DNA from: Marinobacterium lutimaris
Lineage (GTDB): Bacteria; Pseudomonadota; Gammaproteobacteria; Pseudomonadales; Balneatricaceae
Reading direction: 5' to 3'
NCBI RefSeq assembly: GCF_900108065.1
Contig: NZ_FNVQ01000002.1
Span: 62,001-126,000 of the forward strand
Length of the DNA: 64,000 nt
Each line of letters opens with the position of its first letter. The stretch's first letter is position 1. Both the position numbers and the translations under genes were made by a program. Below the pieces are notes generated by a model, which was not told where the DNA came from, searched no databases, and was given only the letters and a program-made list of their open reading frames with translations. Positions 53,731-60,999 of the stretch are shown here, in pieces.

Positions 53731-55167
53731 TTACTGATACATCCATGCTCCCGGATTGCCCGACTGATCGAGCGCCATAGAAAGGTCTATCTCCTGTTCG
53801 CCCGGCACGCTGATCCGCTTGAATCGGAAAGCCGGAGCATCGACGGGAACCGTTGCATCGAGCCCCATTTTGGCGCCCAGACCCTCATCGTTCGACGGAT
53901 CGAGTTTTGAGCCCTGCGATCCCGCCACCACAAGCAGATCGGTATCGGCCTGGAATCTTGTAGCAACCGCCCACTCGACCATCTCGGCATCGTAAATATC
54001 GACATCTTCATCGACAACAACGACTTGCTTGATGTCATAGTGCGCAGCGAAGGCCGCCATGATGACATTCTTAACCTCCCCCCGCTGCCTTGGCTTCATC
54101 TGGACATAGAGGTGGTAGCGGCAGGTTCCACCCGGCGCCAGATGCACATTGCTGACACTGGGGAACATCGACTGGATCGTATTCAGGATTGTCGCCTCAC
54201 GCGGAATACCGCCGAGGATCAGATGTTCCAGGCCTCCGCCCACGATCGTATGGAACAGCGGGCGCTGACGGGTTGTGACGCAGTCTACCTCCACCACGTG
54301 GCGATCTGCCCGGGCGCCGTAATATTGCGGGAACTCACCGAAGGGGCCTTCCGGACGCATTGTATTGGCGAGAAGACGGCCCTCAATCACGATTTCGCAT
54401 TGCGCGGGGACGAAAAGCTCCTTGGTTTTGCACCGAACCACGTCCAGAGGTGCACCTCCGAGCGCGCTGGCGATTTCCAATTCATCCACATCGATCGGTA
54501 CGATCGCCTGAGAAGCCAACAGACATGCAGGGGACGCCCCAATAACGATCGCAACCTCAAGATCCTGCCCTGCTTCTTCAGCGGCGGTGAAATAGGCCAG
54601 GGTATGGCGTGGCAGCAGCAGCGCTCCCAGCTCACGGGGACCTGACACCTGCAGCCGGTGGATCGAGACGTTTTGCAGGCCCGTGCGCGGGTCGCGACAG
54701 ATCATCAGCCCCGCAGAAATATAAGCGCCGCTGTCATGTTCGTTATGGGTGGGGATTGGTAGCATGCGCGTCAGATCAACCGCCTCGCCTTCGTGAACCA
54801 CCTCCTGACAGGGACCAGCTTCCAGCGTCTGGCATGCCACAGGCCGCGCCGCTGCGCGCTGGAACTCACTGAGCAGCTGGTCAGGCTCAATGCCCAGAGC
54901 TTCTGCCATCCACTCCCGTCGCGACAAAAGTCCGGATATCACCGTGCCCTCGGCACAGCCTTCCGGAGCGGGAGCTACCAACGCTTTATCTCCATCCAGT
55001 CGATTGGCCAATCCGGCGACACCATAGCGCAGCGCCGCACCAGGTTTCGCCACAGCCAAACGGCCAGTCTCATTCAAACGGGTCAGCCAACTGCGAAGAT
55101 CCATATCTCTACGCTCGGCTTTGTTGATCCCGGCACTCGTATCATGCCACTTGTAAGCTGCCATCAT
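53731..55167 (-). CDS. hmfF: UbiD-family decarboxylase, probable HmfF (2,5-furandicarboxylate decarboxylase)
   Basis: Encodes 478 residues; AGGAGG lies 6 bases before the paired ATGATG at 55167, although MDLRSWL at 55104 is where most relatives begin. UbiD signatures are PIPTHNEHDSGAYISAGLMI, NVSIHRLQV, the active-site region MRPEGPFGEFPQYYGARADRH, GGIPREATIL and DEDVDIYDAEMVEWAVATRFQ. The family removes a carboxylate from aromatic or heteroaromatic acids using prenylated FMN made by UbiX, which the same cluster encodes. In the furoate pathway HmfF turns 2,5-furandicarboxylate into 2-furoate. It is divergent from a LysR gene. Confidence 0.72.
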   Translation of the reverse strand: MMAAYKWHDTSAGINKAERRDMDLRSWLTRLNETGRLAVAKPGAALRYGVAGLANRLDGDKALVAPAPEGCAEGTVISGLLSRREWMAEALGIEPDQLLSEFQRAAARPVACQTLEAGPCQEVVHEGEAVDLTRMLPIPTHNEHDSGAYISAGLMICRDPRTGLQNVSIHRLQVSGPRELGALLLPRHTLAYFTAAEEAGQDLEVAIVIGASPACLLASQAIVPIDVDELEIASALGGAPLDVVRCKTKELFVPAQCEIVIEGRLLANTMRPEGPFGEFPQYYGARADRHVVEVDCVTTRQRPLFHTIVGGGLEHLILGGIPREATILNTIQSMFPSVSNVHLAPGGTCRYHLYVQMKPRQRGEVKNVIMAAFAAHYDIKQVVVVDEDVDIYDAEMVEWAVATRFQADTDLLVVAGSQGSKLDPSNDEGLGAKMGLDATVPVDAPAFRFKRISVPGEQEIDLSMALDQSGNPGAWMYQ

Positions 55168-55283
55168 TCGATTCCTCCTAGCTTCAGACTCAGGCTAGAA
55201 GAGCACTTTGATAATTTCTATTAATATCTATTTATGTTATGTATTGTAAAAAATGATACCTAAGAATAAGAGATGCTCTAGCA
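55168..55283. promoter_or_regulatory. Divergent promoter region between the decarboxylase gene and LysR
   Basis: This 116-base AT-rich region drives the minus-strand decarboxylase/aldehyde dehydrogenase genes and the plus-strand LysR gene. An ATAA...TTAT dyad near 55,216-55,240 could be part of a LysR site, but AT-richness makes this uncertain. Confidence 0.45.
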
Positions 55284-56204
55284 ATGGAACTCCGTCAACT
55301 TCAATATTTCACGGTGATCTACGACGAAGGCTCACTGACGCGCGCAGCACAGCGACTCAATGTGGTTCAGCCCGCGCTGAGCCAGCAGCTGTCAAAGCTG
55401 GAAGAAGAGTTGGGTCGTCCGCTTTTCTTACGCACACCCAAAGGAATGATCCCGACGGAGGCAGGTATCCAGGCCTATCCACTTTTTGCCGGGGTACTGA
55501 GCGACATAAAATCGGCCAAACAGCAGATTGAAGAAAATAGCAGTAAGGTGCAGGGCAATGTCTCAATCGGCGTCGTGCATACCGTTTCTCACAACGTCCT
55601 GGCAGACACACTCGTCAGCTATCATCAGAAATATCCGGACGTCCAGGTAAGAGCCACCGGAGGCTACACCACCGACTTAACCGAGATGCTGCGGACATCT
55701 CAGCTGGACCTGATCGTCATTAACGCACCGCCTCAGGCACGCAACCCGGATATGATCGATATCATCTGCGAAGACCTGGTTTTGGTTGGTGCCGCGGATA
55801 CGCCTTTGCCACTGCCCGTCCCGGTGGACTATGCCTCGGTTAACCAGTTGAAGCTGGTTATCCCGTCACCGCGCCATGGCTTGCGCTACATCATGGATAG
55901 CGCGGCCTCCAAGCTCGATTTTGCCCTCAGCCCGCGCATGGAGTTTGATGACCTAAAGCCCATTGAGGACTTCGTCGGGCACTCCGACTTCTTTACCATT
56001 CTGCCGCCGCTGACGGTCCACCGGGAACTACGCGCAGGCCGGCTGAAAGCCTACCCGATCGCTTCATCGATTCCACGACGTCTGATCTATATGTCATCGA
56101 AAAACCGGCCGCTATCCCACGCCGCCGAGTTACTCATTGAAGAAATCCGCGAGAGAATGATCGATGTCTCGCACGAGATATCGGCTTCCCTCGACATGGG
56201 ATAA
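55284..56204 (+). CDS. LysR-family transcriptional regulator of the acid cluster
   Basis: Encodes 306 residues. The N-terminal helix-turn-helix is MELRQLQYFTVIYDEGSLTRAAQRLNVVQPALSQQLSKLEEELGRPLF, resembling the CbbR/NAC-like LysR branch, followed by a substrate-binding domain with GNVSIGVVHTVSHNVL. It is the only plus-strand gene in this 21-kb cluster. It sits between the decarboxylase gene (divergent) and the hydroxyacid oxidase operon (convergent). It likely activates the decarboxylase-transport part of the cluster when the dicarboxylate or monocarboxylate is present. Confidence 0.9.
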   Translation: MELRQLQYFTVIYDEGSLTRAAQRLNVVQPALSQQLSKLEEELGRPLFLRTPKGMIPTEAGIQAYPLFAGVLSDIKSAKQQIEENSSKVQGNVSIGVVHTVSHNVLADTLVSYHQKYPDVQVRATGGYTTDLTEMLRTSQLDLIVINAPPQARNPDMIDIICEDLVLVGAADTPLPLPVPVDYASVNQLKLVIPSPRHGLRYIMDSAASKLDFALSPRMEFDDLKPIEDFVGHSDFFTILPPLTVHRELRAGRLKAYPIASSIPRRLIYMSSKNRPLSHAAELLIEEIRERMIDVSHEISASLDMG

Positions 56205-56288
56205 ACGACCTAAAAGGTCACCGCTAGAAAGACTTGATCAGAGAACAGCGGTGAGAAACACCGCTGCGGTTCTCACGCGCCACGCAGC

Positions 56289-57509
56289 TTAGACTCCGCT
56301 GACGCCAAAGGGAGATCGATGCCGGTAGGTCACATTGGGAATATCCGTCACATTCCAGGCACCGGACTGCGCCATAGCCACCGCGAACTCCTCACGGATC
56401 AACTCCGCAAAATGCTCCCCGCCGCTATCGCCCAGCGCCGCAAGCGCGTACAGAAAAGCTCTGCCGCAAAAGACAGCCTCTGCCCCCAGCGCCAGCGCGC
56501 GCACCGCATCGAGCCCTGAGCGTACGCCACTGTCAAAAAGCAGGTGCGCACGCCCATCGATACGGTCACGTATAAGCGGCAACATATCCGCAGGACTTGG
56601 CGCAGCCTCGGACTGCCGCCCACCATGGTTCGACACCAGAATACCGTCTACACCGGCCTGGACTGCCGCTTCAGCATCATCCGGATGAAGCACGCCCTTT
56701 ACGATCAGCGCCCCATCCCACGCCCGGCGCATCCGTGCTATCTCTTCCCAGGAGAAACTCCCGACCAGCTCTTTCTGCACAAAACCAGCGACCTGGTCGA
56801 GGCTAGGACGCCCCTCAACATAGCGCTCTATATTGGCGAACTTGGGCGATCCATGGCGCAGCAGGGCCCCAACCCAGGCAGGTGAAGTCGCCACCTCATA
56901 CACGGTACGCGGTGTTGGCCGAAACGGTACGACAAGACGGTTGTGAAGATCACGGGGCCGCTTCGCACGAACCGGGGCATCGAGCGTCGCGACGATCGCG
57001 GTAACGCCCGCGGCCTTGGCGCGCGCTATCAGATCGAATGTCACCTTGTGCCCGTCGCGGGGAAATCCATAAAGCTGCAGCCAGGTGTTTCCTGCAGCTA
57101 CAGACGCGACCTCCTCCAATGTCGAGTTAGCCAGAGTCCCCGTAATATAGGGCAGGTTGCCAGACCGGGCCGCCCTCGCCAGCGCCATACTGGCCCCAGG
57201 CCAGATCAGCGCGTCCATCCCGGTAGGCGCTATGCCGATGGGCGCAGCATAGCGGCGCCCAAATATTTCAGCGGATGTATCGGCTCGGCGCAGGTCGCCA
57301 TAACGTGGAACGATCTCGACGGCGTCGAGCCCGCGTCGATTCACATCAAGACCGTAGTCAGCGCCGGTTCCACCTTGAACAAAGTCGAACGCAAACTTCG
57401 GCACCCTTTTGCGTGCCCGAGCTTCCAAAAACTCATAGGTCGGAGCGGCATACGTCATTCGCGCCGCTTGTCCGCTGCGCGACCCGGGGCCCCATGCAGA
57501 CTTCGCCAT
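56289..57509 (-). CDS. FMN-dependent alpha-hydroxyacid oxidase/dehydrogenase (mandelate dehydrogenase-like)
   Basis: Encodes 406 residues; AAGGAGGG lies before the ATG at 57509 and overlaps the stop of the ThDP gene. The family fold is clear: FDFVQGGTGADYGLDVNRRG, APIGIAPTGMDALIWPGASMALARAA, the catalytic base in SNHGGRQ, and LLFDSGVRSGLDAVRALALGAEAVFCGR. Such enzymes oxidise 2-hydroxyacids (lactate, glycolate, mandelate) to 2-oxoacids. The pairing with a ThDP decarboxylase-like gene and an aldehyde dehydrogenase points to a mandelate-type acid; a furan analogue would fit the rest of the cluster. No membrane anchor is evident. Confidence 0.88.
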   Translation of the reverse strand: MAKSAWGPGSRSGQAARMTYAAPTYEFLEARARKRVPKFAFDFVQGGTGADYGLDVNRRGLDAVEIVPRYGDLRRADTSAEIFGRRYAAPIGIAPTGMDALIWPGASMALARAARSGNLPYITGTLANSTLEEVASVAAGNTWLQLYGFPRDGHKVTFDLIARAKAAGVTAIVATLDAPVRAKRPRDLHNRLVVPFRPTPRTVYEVATSPAWVGALLRHGSPKFANIERYVEGRPSLDQVAGFVQKELVGSFSWEEIARMRRAWDGALIVKGVLHPDDAEAAVQAGVDGILVSNHGGRQSEAAPSPADMLPLIRDRIDGRAHLLFDSGVRSGLDAVRALALGAEAVFCGRAFLYALAALGDSGGEHFAELIREEFAVAMAQSGAWNVTDIPNVTYRHRSPFGVSGV

Positions 57510-57519
57510 GCTGCCCTCC

Positions 57520-59220
57520 TTAATAGTCGCAGATCACATTGATCAGCGCCTGGCGTCCTTCTCTCGTCGCCGCCAAAGCTCGCTCGATGGCCGGCTTCAG
57601 CTCCTCTACGGTTTCGACCCGAAGCCCGAGCCCTTCGGCTCCCGCCAGGGTTTCAAACGCCGGAGTCGGGCTCAAGTCAGCCAACATGCGCCCGGCACTC
57701 TTTGAGGAGTGACCGCCGGGATACATTGCGAGGGTCGAGTTTCGCACCGCACCGTGCAGGGCGTTGTTATAGATAATAGTGAGTACCGGCAAGCCCTGAG
57801 CCTGCGCGACCCAGTGGCTGGCGGTCGGGTTAGTAAAGATGTAGGCGCCATCCCCCATGGTGCAGATAACATCCTTTTCCGGGCTGGCCAGCTTGATACC
57901 CAGTGCCGCGCCCAAACCCCATCCCAGACCGCCGGCCGGCGAGAGACCGAAATAGGTACCGGGCTCTGTGCGAGAGCAATGTTCCACCCGAAGAGGATAC
58001 TCGTTGACTATAACCGCATCCGGGTCTGCCACCTCGCCTATGACGCGGCTTATATATTCGGGGGTGAGGTGCTCCTTAGGTTCGCTCTCTGTGCGGATGC
58101 GAGCCTGAGCCGAAGCAATACGCTCAACCAGCAATCCGCGACGCGACTCTGCAACCGGAAGTTCTTCACCTAACTCCGCCAGCAAGGATTCGAGTACATC
58201 GACCGAGCGAGACGCCATCGACATATCCGACTGAAAACTGCGCATTGGATAGCGTGCAAAAATGGGATCCTCTCCCACATGCACAACCTTCGCGTCGTCC
58301 GCAGGCTCTGCAATCTGCGGAATCCAGGGAACGTCACAATCGAGCACCAGTATAAAATCAGCCTCTCGAACCCAAGGCATCGGATCCCCTCCCGCATTGA
58401 AGGGGTGATCAGTAGAGATCGAATTGAACCGCTGGTGATAACTGGTCACCGGCACTGCATATCGGTTGGCGAACTCGGCAAGCGCCTGAAAGGTCTCTGA
58501 GTCTCTGCCTGTACTTCCGGTGACAATCAGCGGCCGCTCGGCTTCACGCAACCAGCTGGCGATACGTTCGATATCCTGAGCCGCCGGCATCGACTGCGCC
58601 ACTGCGGGACGCATTTTAGAACGTCCCTCCGCTGAGGAGTCCGGCGCGGCCAGAATATCCCGGGGTAACGTCAGGTAAACCGGGCCTTTGGGAGATGAGT
58701 TGGCTACTTCTATGGCGCGATTAACGACATCGCCCACCTGATCTGGCAGGTGTAGCTCGTAGTCCCACTTAACGGCCTCGCGGATCATGCCTGCCTGATC
58801 AAACATTTCCTGCGCCCAATGTATGTAGCGCGTCCGCGTGCCCAGATGACCTTTTTCCGAATAGGGTGAACGCCCTGCCATCAGGAGCATCGGAATCTGC
58901 TCACGGCTGGCATCAAGTACGGCGTTGATAGTATTGGCGGTCCCGACGTTAACGTGCACCATGACCGCCTGCATTTTACCCGTGGCCAGGTAAACCCCAT
59001 GAGCCATCGCTACGGCTGTATTTTCATGAGGAACAACGATGGGCTGCGGCAACTTCCGCCCCTCAGCCTCGGCTTTACAGTAAGCCTCAACGATTGGTGG
59101 AAAGTCAGTCCCACCATTGGCAAATATATAATCGACTCCAGCCTTTTCGAGCTGTGACAGCAGTGTGTCTGCAGCTGATGGAGCTTCTACCTTCGACACA
59201 TTTTTTAAATAATTATTCAT
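57520..59220 (-). CDS. ThDP-dependent decarboxylase-like enzyme (benzoylformate decarboxylase / acetolactate synthase superfamily)
   Basis: Encodes 566 residues from MNNYLKNVSKVEAP at 59220, with GGAGGAG 5 bases upstream; a longer frame lacks a site. It has the three-domain ThDP layout: the catalytic Glu in VVPHENTAVAMAHG (Glu66), a middle domain (RPLIVTGSTGRDSETFQALAEF), and the ThDP-Mg2+ motif GDGAYIFTNPTASHW...YNN (about 453-483). Co-transcription with an alpha-hydroxyacid oxidase (10-base gap) suggests it decarboxylates the resulting 2-oxoacid to an aldehyde, as benzoylformate decarboxylase does. It could instead make or break another C-C bond; sequence alone does not decide. Confidence 0.8.
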   Translation of the reverse strand: MNNYLKNVSKVEAPSAADTLLSQLEKAGVDYIFANGGTDFPPIVEAYCKAEAEGRKLPQPIVVPHENTAVAMAHGVYLATGKMQAVMVHVNVGTANTINAVLDASREQIPMLLMAGRSPYSEKGHLGTRTRYIHWAQEMFDQAGMIREAVKWDYELHLPDQVGDVVNRAIEVANSSPKGPVYLTLPRDILAAPDSSAEGRSKMRPAVAQSMPAAQDIERIASWLREAERPLIVTGSTGRDSETFQALAEFANRYAVPVTSYHQRFNSISTDHPFNAGGDPMPWVREADFILVLDCDVPWIPQIAEPADDAKVVHVGEDPIFARYPMRSFQSDMSMASRSVDVLESLLAELGEELPVAESRRGLLVERIASAQARIRTESEPKEHLTPEYISRVIGEVADPDAVIVNEYPLRVEHCSRTEPGTYFGLSPAGGLGWGLGAALGIKLASPEKDVICTMGDGAYIFTNPTASHWVAQAQGLPVLTIIYNNALHGAVRNSTLAMYPGGHSSKSAGRMLADLSPTPAFETLAGAEGLGLRVETVEELKPAIERALAATREGRQALINVICDY

Positions 59221-59297
59221 TGCGTCTCCTCCGTCCTGAGGTTGATAGTCGGAAACCATGCCCATAAATTCAAATAATAAATAGATAACTCTGACAT

Positions 59298-59325
59298 CAT
59301 GAATAGTAATACCCCACTATTCATG
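59298..59325. promoter_or_regulatory. Perfect 10-base inverted repeat upstream of the ThDP/hydroxyacid oxidase operon
   Basis: CATGAATAGT and ACTATTCATG are separated by 8 bases and lie 78 bases upstream of the ThDP gene start. Perfect symmetry, spacing and position fit an operator for a dimeric regulator. The nearest regulator gene is the LysR at 55,284, but its target is unknown. Confidence 0.6.
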
Positions 59326-59623
59326 GTCAGTTGGCGAGCCTAACGGTCTTTTGCCATAAGAGCACCTCTCTCGATACATCACGCATAAATAGCACCGCAG
59401 ACAACAGTAACCCGATTCCCGGTTGCATTCGGAGAACGAGAATGAGGTATCGCGGCAGAAGGCAACGACAGAGGCTGCGCAGTAGATCCTGAGTCGACAG
59501 TGAAACAGCCCTTCAGGAAACTACCTGCGGCATCAAGTAGCCCAGGTGATGCCGAAAAGCATGCCTGGACATCCGCTTAGGACAGCAGCCTGAAAGCTTG
59601 TTTAGACCGGGCAGATTAGCCTT

Positions 59624-59664
59624 AAAAAAGAAAACGCCCGTCAGCTAATTAGCATGACGGGCGT
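59624..59664 (-). terminator. Intrinsic terminator of the phasin gene
   Basis: ACGCCCGTCA / TGACGGGCGT form a perfect 10-base-pair stem with an 11-base loop. On the minus strand it is followed by TTTTCTTTTTT. It begins 56 bases after the phasin stop codon. Confidence 0.92.
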
Positions 59665-59720
59665 GAGCTATTCACACTCGGTTTGATTTTCAGCCCGGGG
59701 GCTCCCAAGCGTCGAGTGGT

Positions 59721-60668
59721 TTAGCTGTTCTCGGTAGGCTCTGCCGGGGCTACGGGCGCGTCAGGGACCGCCTTAACTTCCTCGGCAACCGGAGCTTTTG
59801 GAGCGGGTTTTACTTCTGGAGCTGCTTTAAGTTCTGGAGCAACTTTTACTTCCGCAGCGGGTTTGGCTTCTGGAGCGGCCTGCACCTCTGGGGCTGCTTT
59901 AACTTCCACAACAGTCTTAACTTCCTCAGAGGCCATCTTCACTTCTGGAGCTGCCTTAACTTCGGGAGCCTTGGCCTTTCGAACGGGAGCTTTTGGGGCT
60001 GCCTTCGCTTTGGGGGCTGCTTTAGGAGCTGTCTTCGCTGTTGGAGTTGTTTTGGCCTTCGGAGCTACCTTTGCAGCTACCTTAGCCTGTGGAGCCGTTG
60101 CGGCCTTGGAAGCTGCTTTAGGAACGGCCTTTGGAGCAACCTTCGCAGCAACCTTGGCTTGTGGCGCTGTTTTAGCCTTTGGAGCTGCTTTGGCCTTTGG
60201 AGCGGCCTTTGGAGCTGCTTTCGGAGCGGCCTTGGCTTTTGCAGCTATCGGCGCCTTGGGGGCAGCCTGGGTTTTCGGTGCTTCCGGCTTCACAGTCTCT
60301 GTCTGGCCGGGCGTGTACTTAGCCAGGTCGAAGTAGGCGGGTAACCACTCGCCCATACCGGAAAAGCTCTTTTCTACGATGGCGGTCGCCTGCTCTCTAG
60401 CTTCGGTCAGTGCGGCCATCTCCTTTTCCGAAACGCTGGTAATCTTGCCTTCCAGCTCCTTAAAAAACTTGATCTGCAGATCCATCGCCTGCTTCGGCTC
60501 TTTAACTTCCAACATGGATTTAAGCTGAGCAAGGCTGGCATTGAAGAAATAAGCGAAGTAGTCAGATTGCAGGGATATCAGCGTCTCAGCTGCCTTCTTA
60601 TTGACTTCGGCCAGTTCTGCGGCGGGCATCATCTTTTCTTTCATATTTTTCATCATACCGTCCTGCAT
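59721..60668 (-). CDS. Phasin-family protein with long Ala/Pro/Lys-repeat tail
   Basis: Encodes 315 residues from MQDGMMKNMKEKM at 60668 (GAGAGAG upstream); a start at MMKNMKEK is also possible. The N-terminal ~115 residues are helical and phasin-like (EVNKKAAETLISLQSDYFAYFFNASLAQLKSML, EKEMAALTEAREQATAIVEKSFSG). From about residue 125 the sequence becomes low-complexity: AAPKAKAAPKA-type repeats, basic like a histone H1 tail, then EVKAAPEVK-type acidic/proline repeats to the end. Phasins coat polyhydroxyalkanoate granules; PhaF of Pseudomonas joins a phasin domain to a similar basic DNA-binding tail. No PHA synthase gene is in the window. Granule binding plus nucleoid binding is the family-based inference. 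Confidence 0.8.
   Translation of the reverse strand: MQDGMMKNMKEKMMPAAELAEVNKKAAETLISLQSDYFAYFFNASLAQLKSMLEVKEPKQAMDLQIKFFKELEGKITSVSEKEMAALTEAREQATAIVEKSFSGMGEWLPAYFDLAKYTPGQTETVKPEAPKTQAAPKAPIAAKAKAAPKAAPKAAPKAKAAPKAKTAPQAKVAAKVAPKAVPKAASKAATAPQAKVAAKVAPKAKTTPTAKTAPKAAPKAKAAPKAPVRKAKAPEVKAAPEVKMASEEVKTVVEVKAAPEVQAAPEAKPAAEVKVAPELKAAPEVKPAPKAPVAEEVKAVPDAPVAPAEPTENS
59750..60270. repeat. Low-complexity repeats encoding the phasin tail
   Basis: Short units based on GGAGCTGCTTT / GGAGCAACCTT recur many times, encoding APKA in the inner part and APEVK in the outer part. Such arrays change length easily by slippage, so the tail length may vary between strains. Confidence 0.8.
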
Positions 60669-60999
60669 CGCGACTCTCTCATCTCGGATGTTGGTTGAGC
60701 GGCTTATTGTGCAGCGCACCATTTTATCCCAAGTTAATGTGCGTCTTTTGAACTGTCAATACTCCCCACTTTTATCAAAAGCACCCCGGCGACTACCCCA
60801 GCTCTTTGCATCCAAACAGCCTGGCACCGCTCAAACTTTGTGTGTTTACTCAGAACAAGAGACCATCTCTTCGGAAGACGACAACATCGCCTCCACTGAA
60901 GATATACAGGTGGTCCACAACCCTGACCGTCCGCCTCTGATGCAAAAAGCCGCGCATTCGCGCGGCCAAATCGATGAATCCCAAACGACGAAACCGGTG
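60669..60999. other. 331-base intergenic region between phasin and sulfatase genes
   Basis: No gene is supported. It should contain the phasin promoter (AT-rich around 60,690-60,780, minus strand) and, at 60944-60966, the sulfatase terminator. Confidence 0.45.
60944..60966 (-). terminator. Intrinsic terminator of the MFS-sulfatase operon
   Basis: GCCGCGC / GCGCGGC form a 7-base-pair GC stem with a 4-base loop, followed on the minus strand by TTTTT. It begins 33 bases past the sulfatase stop codon. Confidence 0.85.

Larger units (their letters stand above)
59221..59720. other. 500-base intergenic region
   Basis: No gene is supported here. It holds the promoter side of the ThDP operon, with an inverted repeat at 59298-59325, and near its other end the terminator of the phasin gene (59624-59664). 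The middle part (about 59,340-59,620) shows nothing I can name. Confidence 0.5.
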
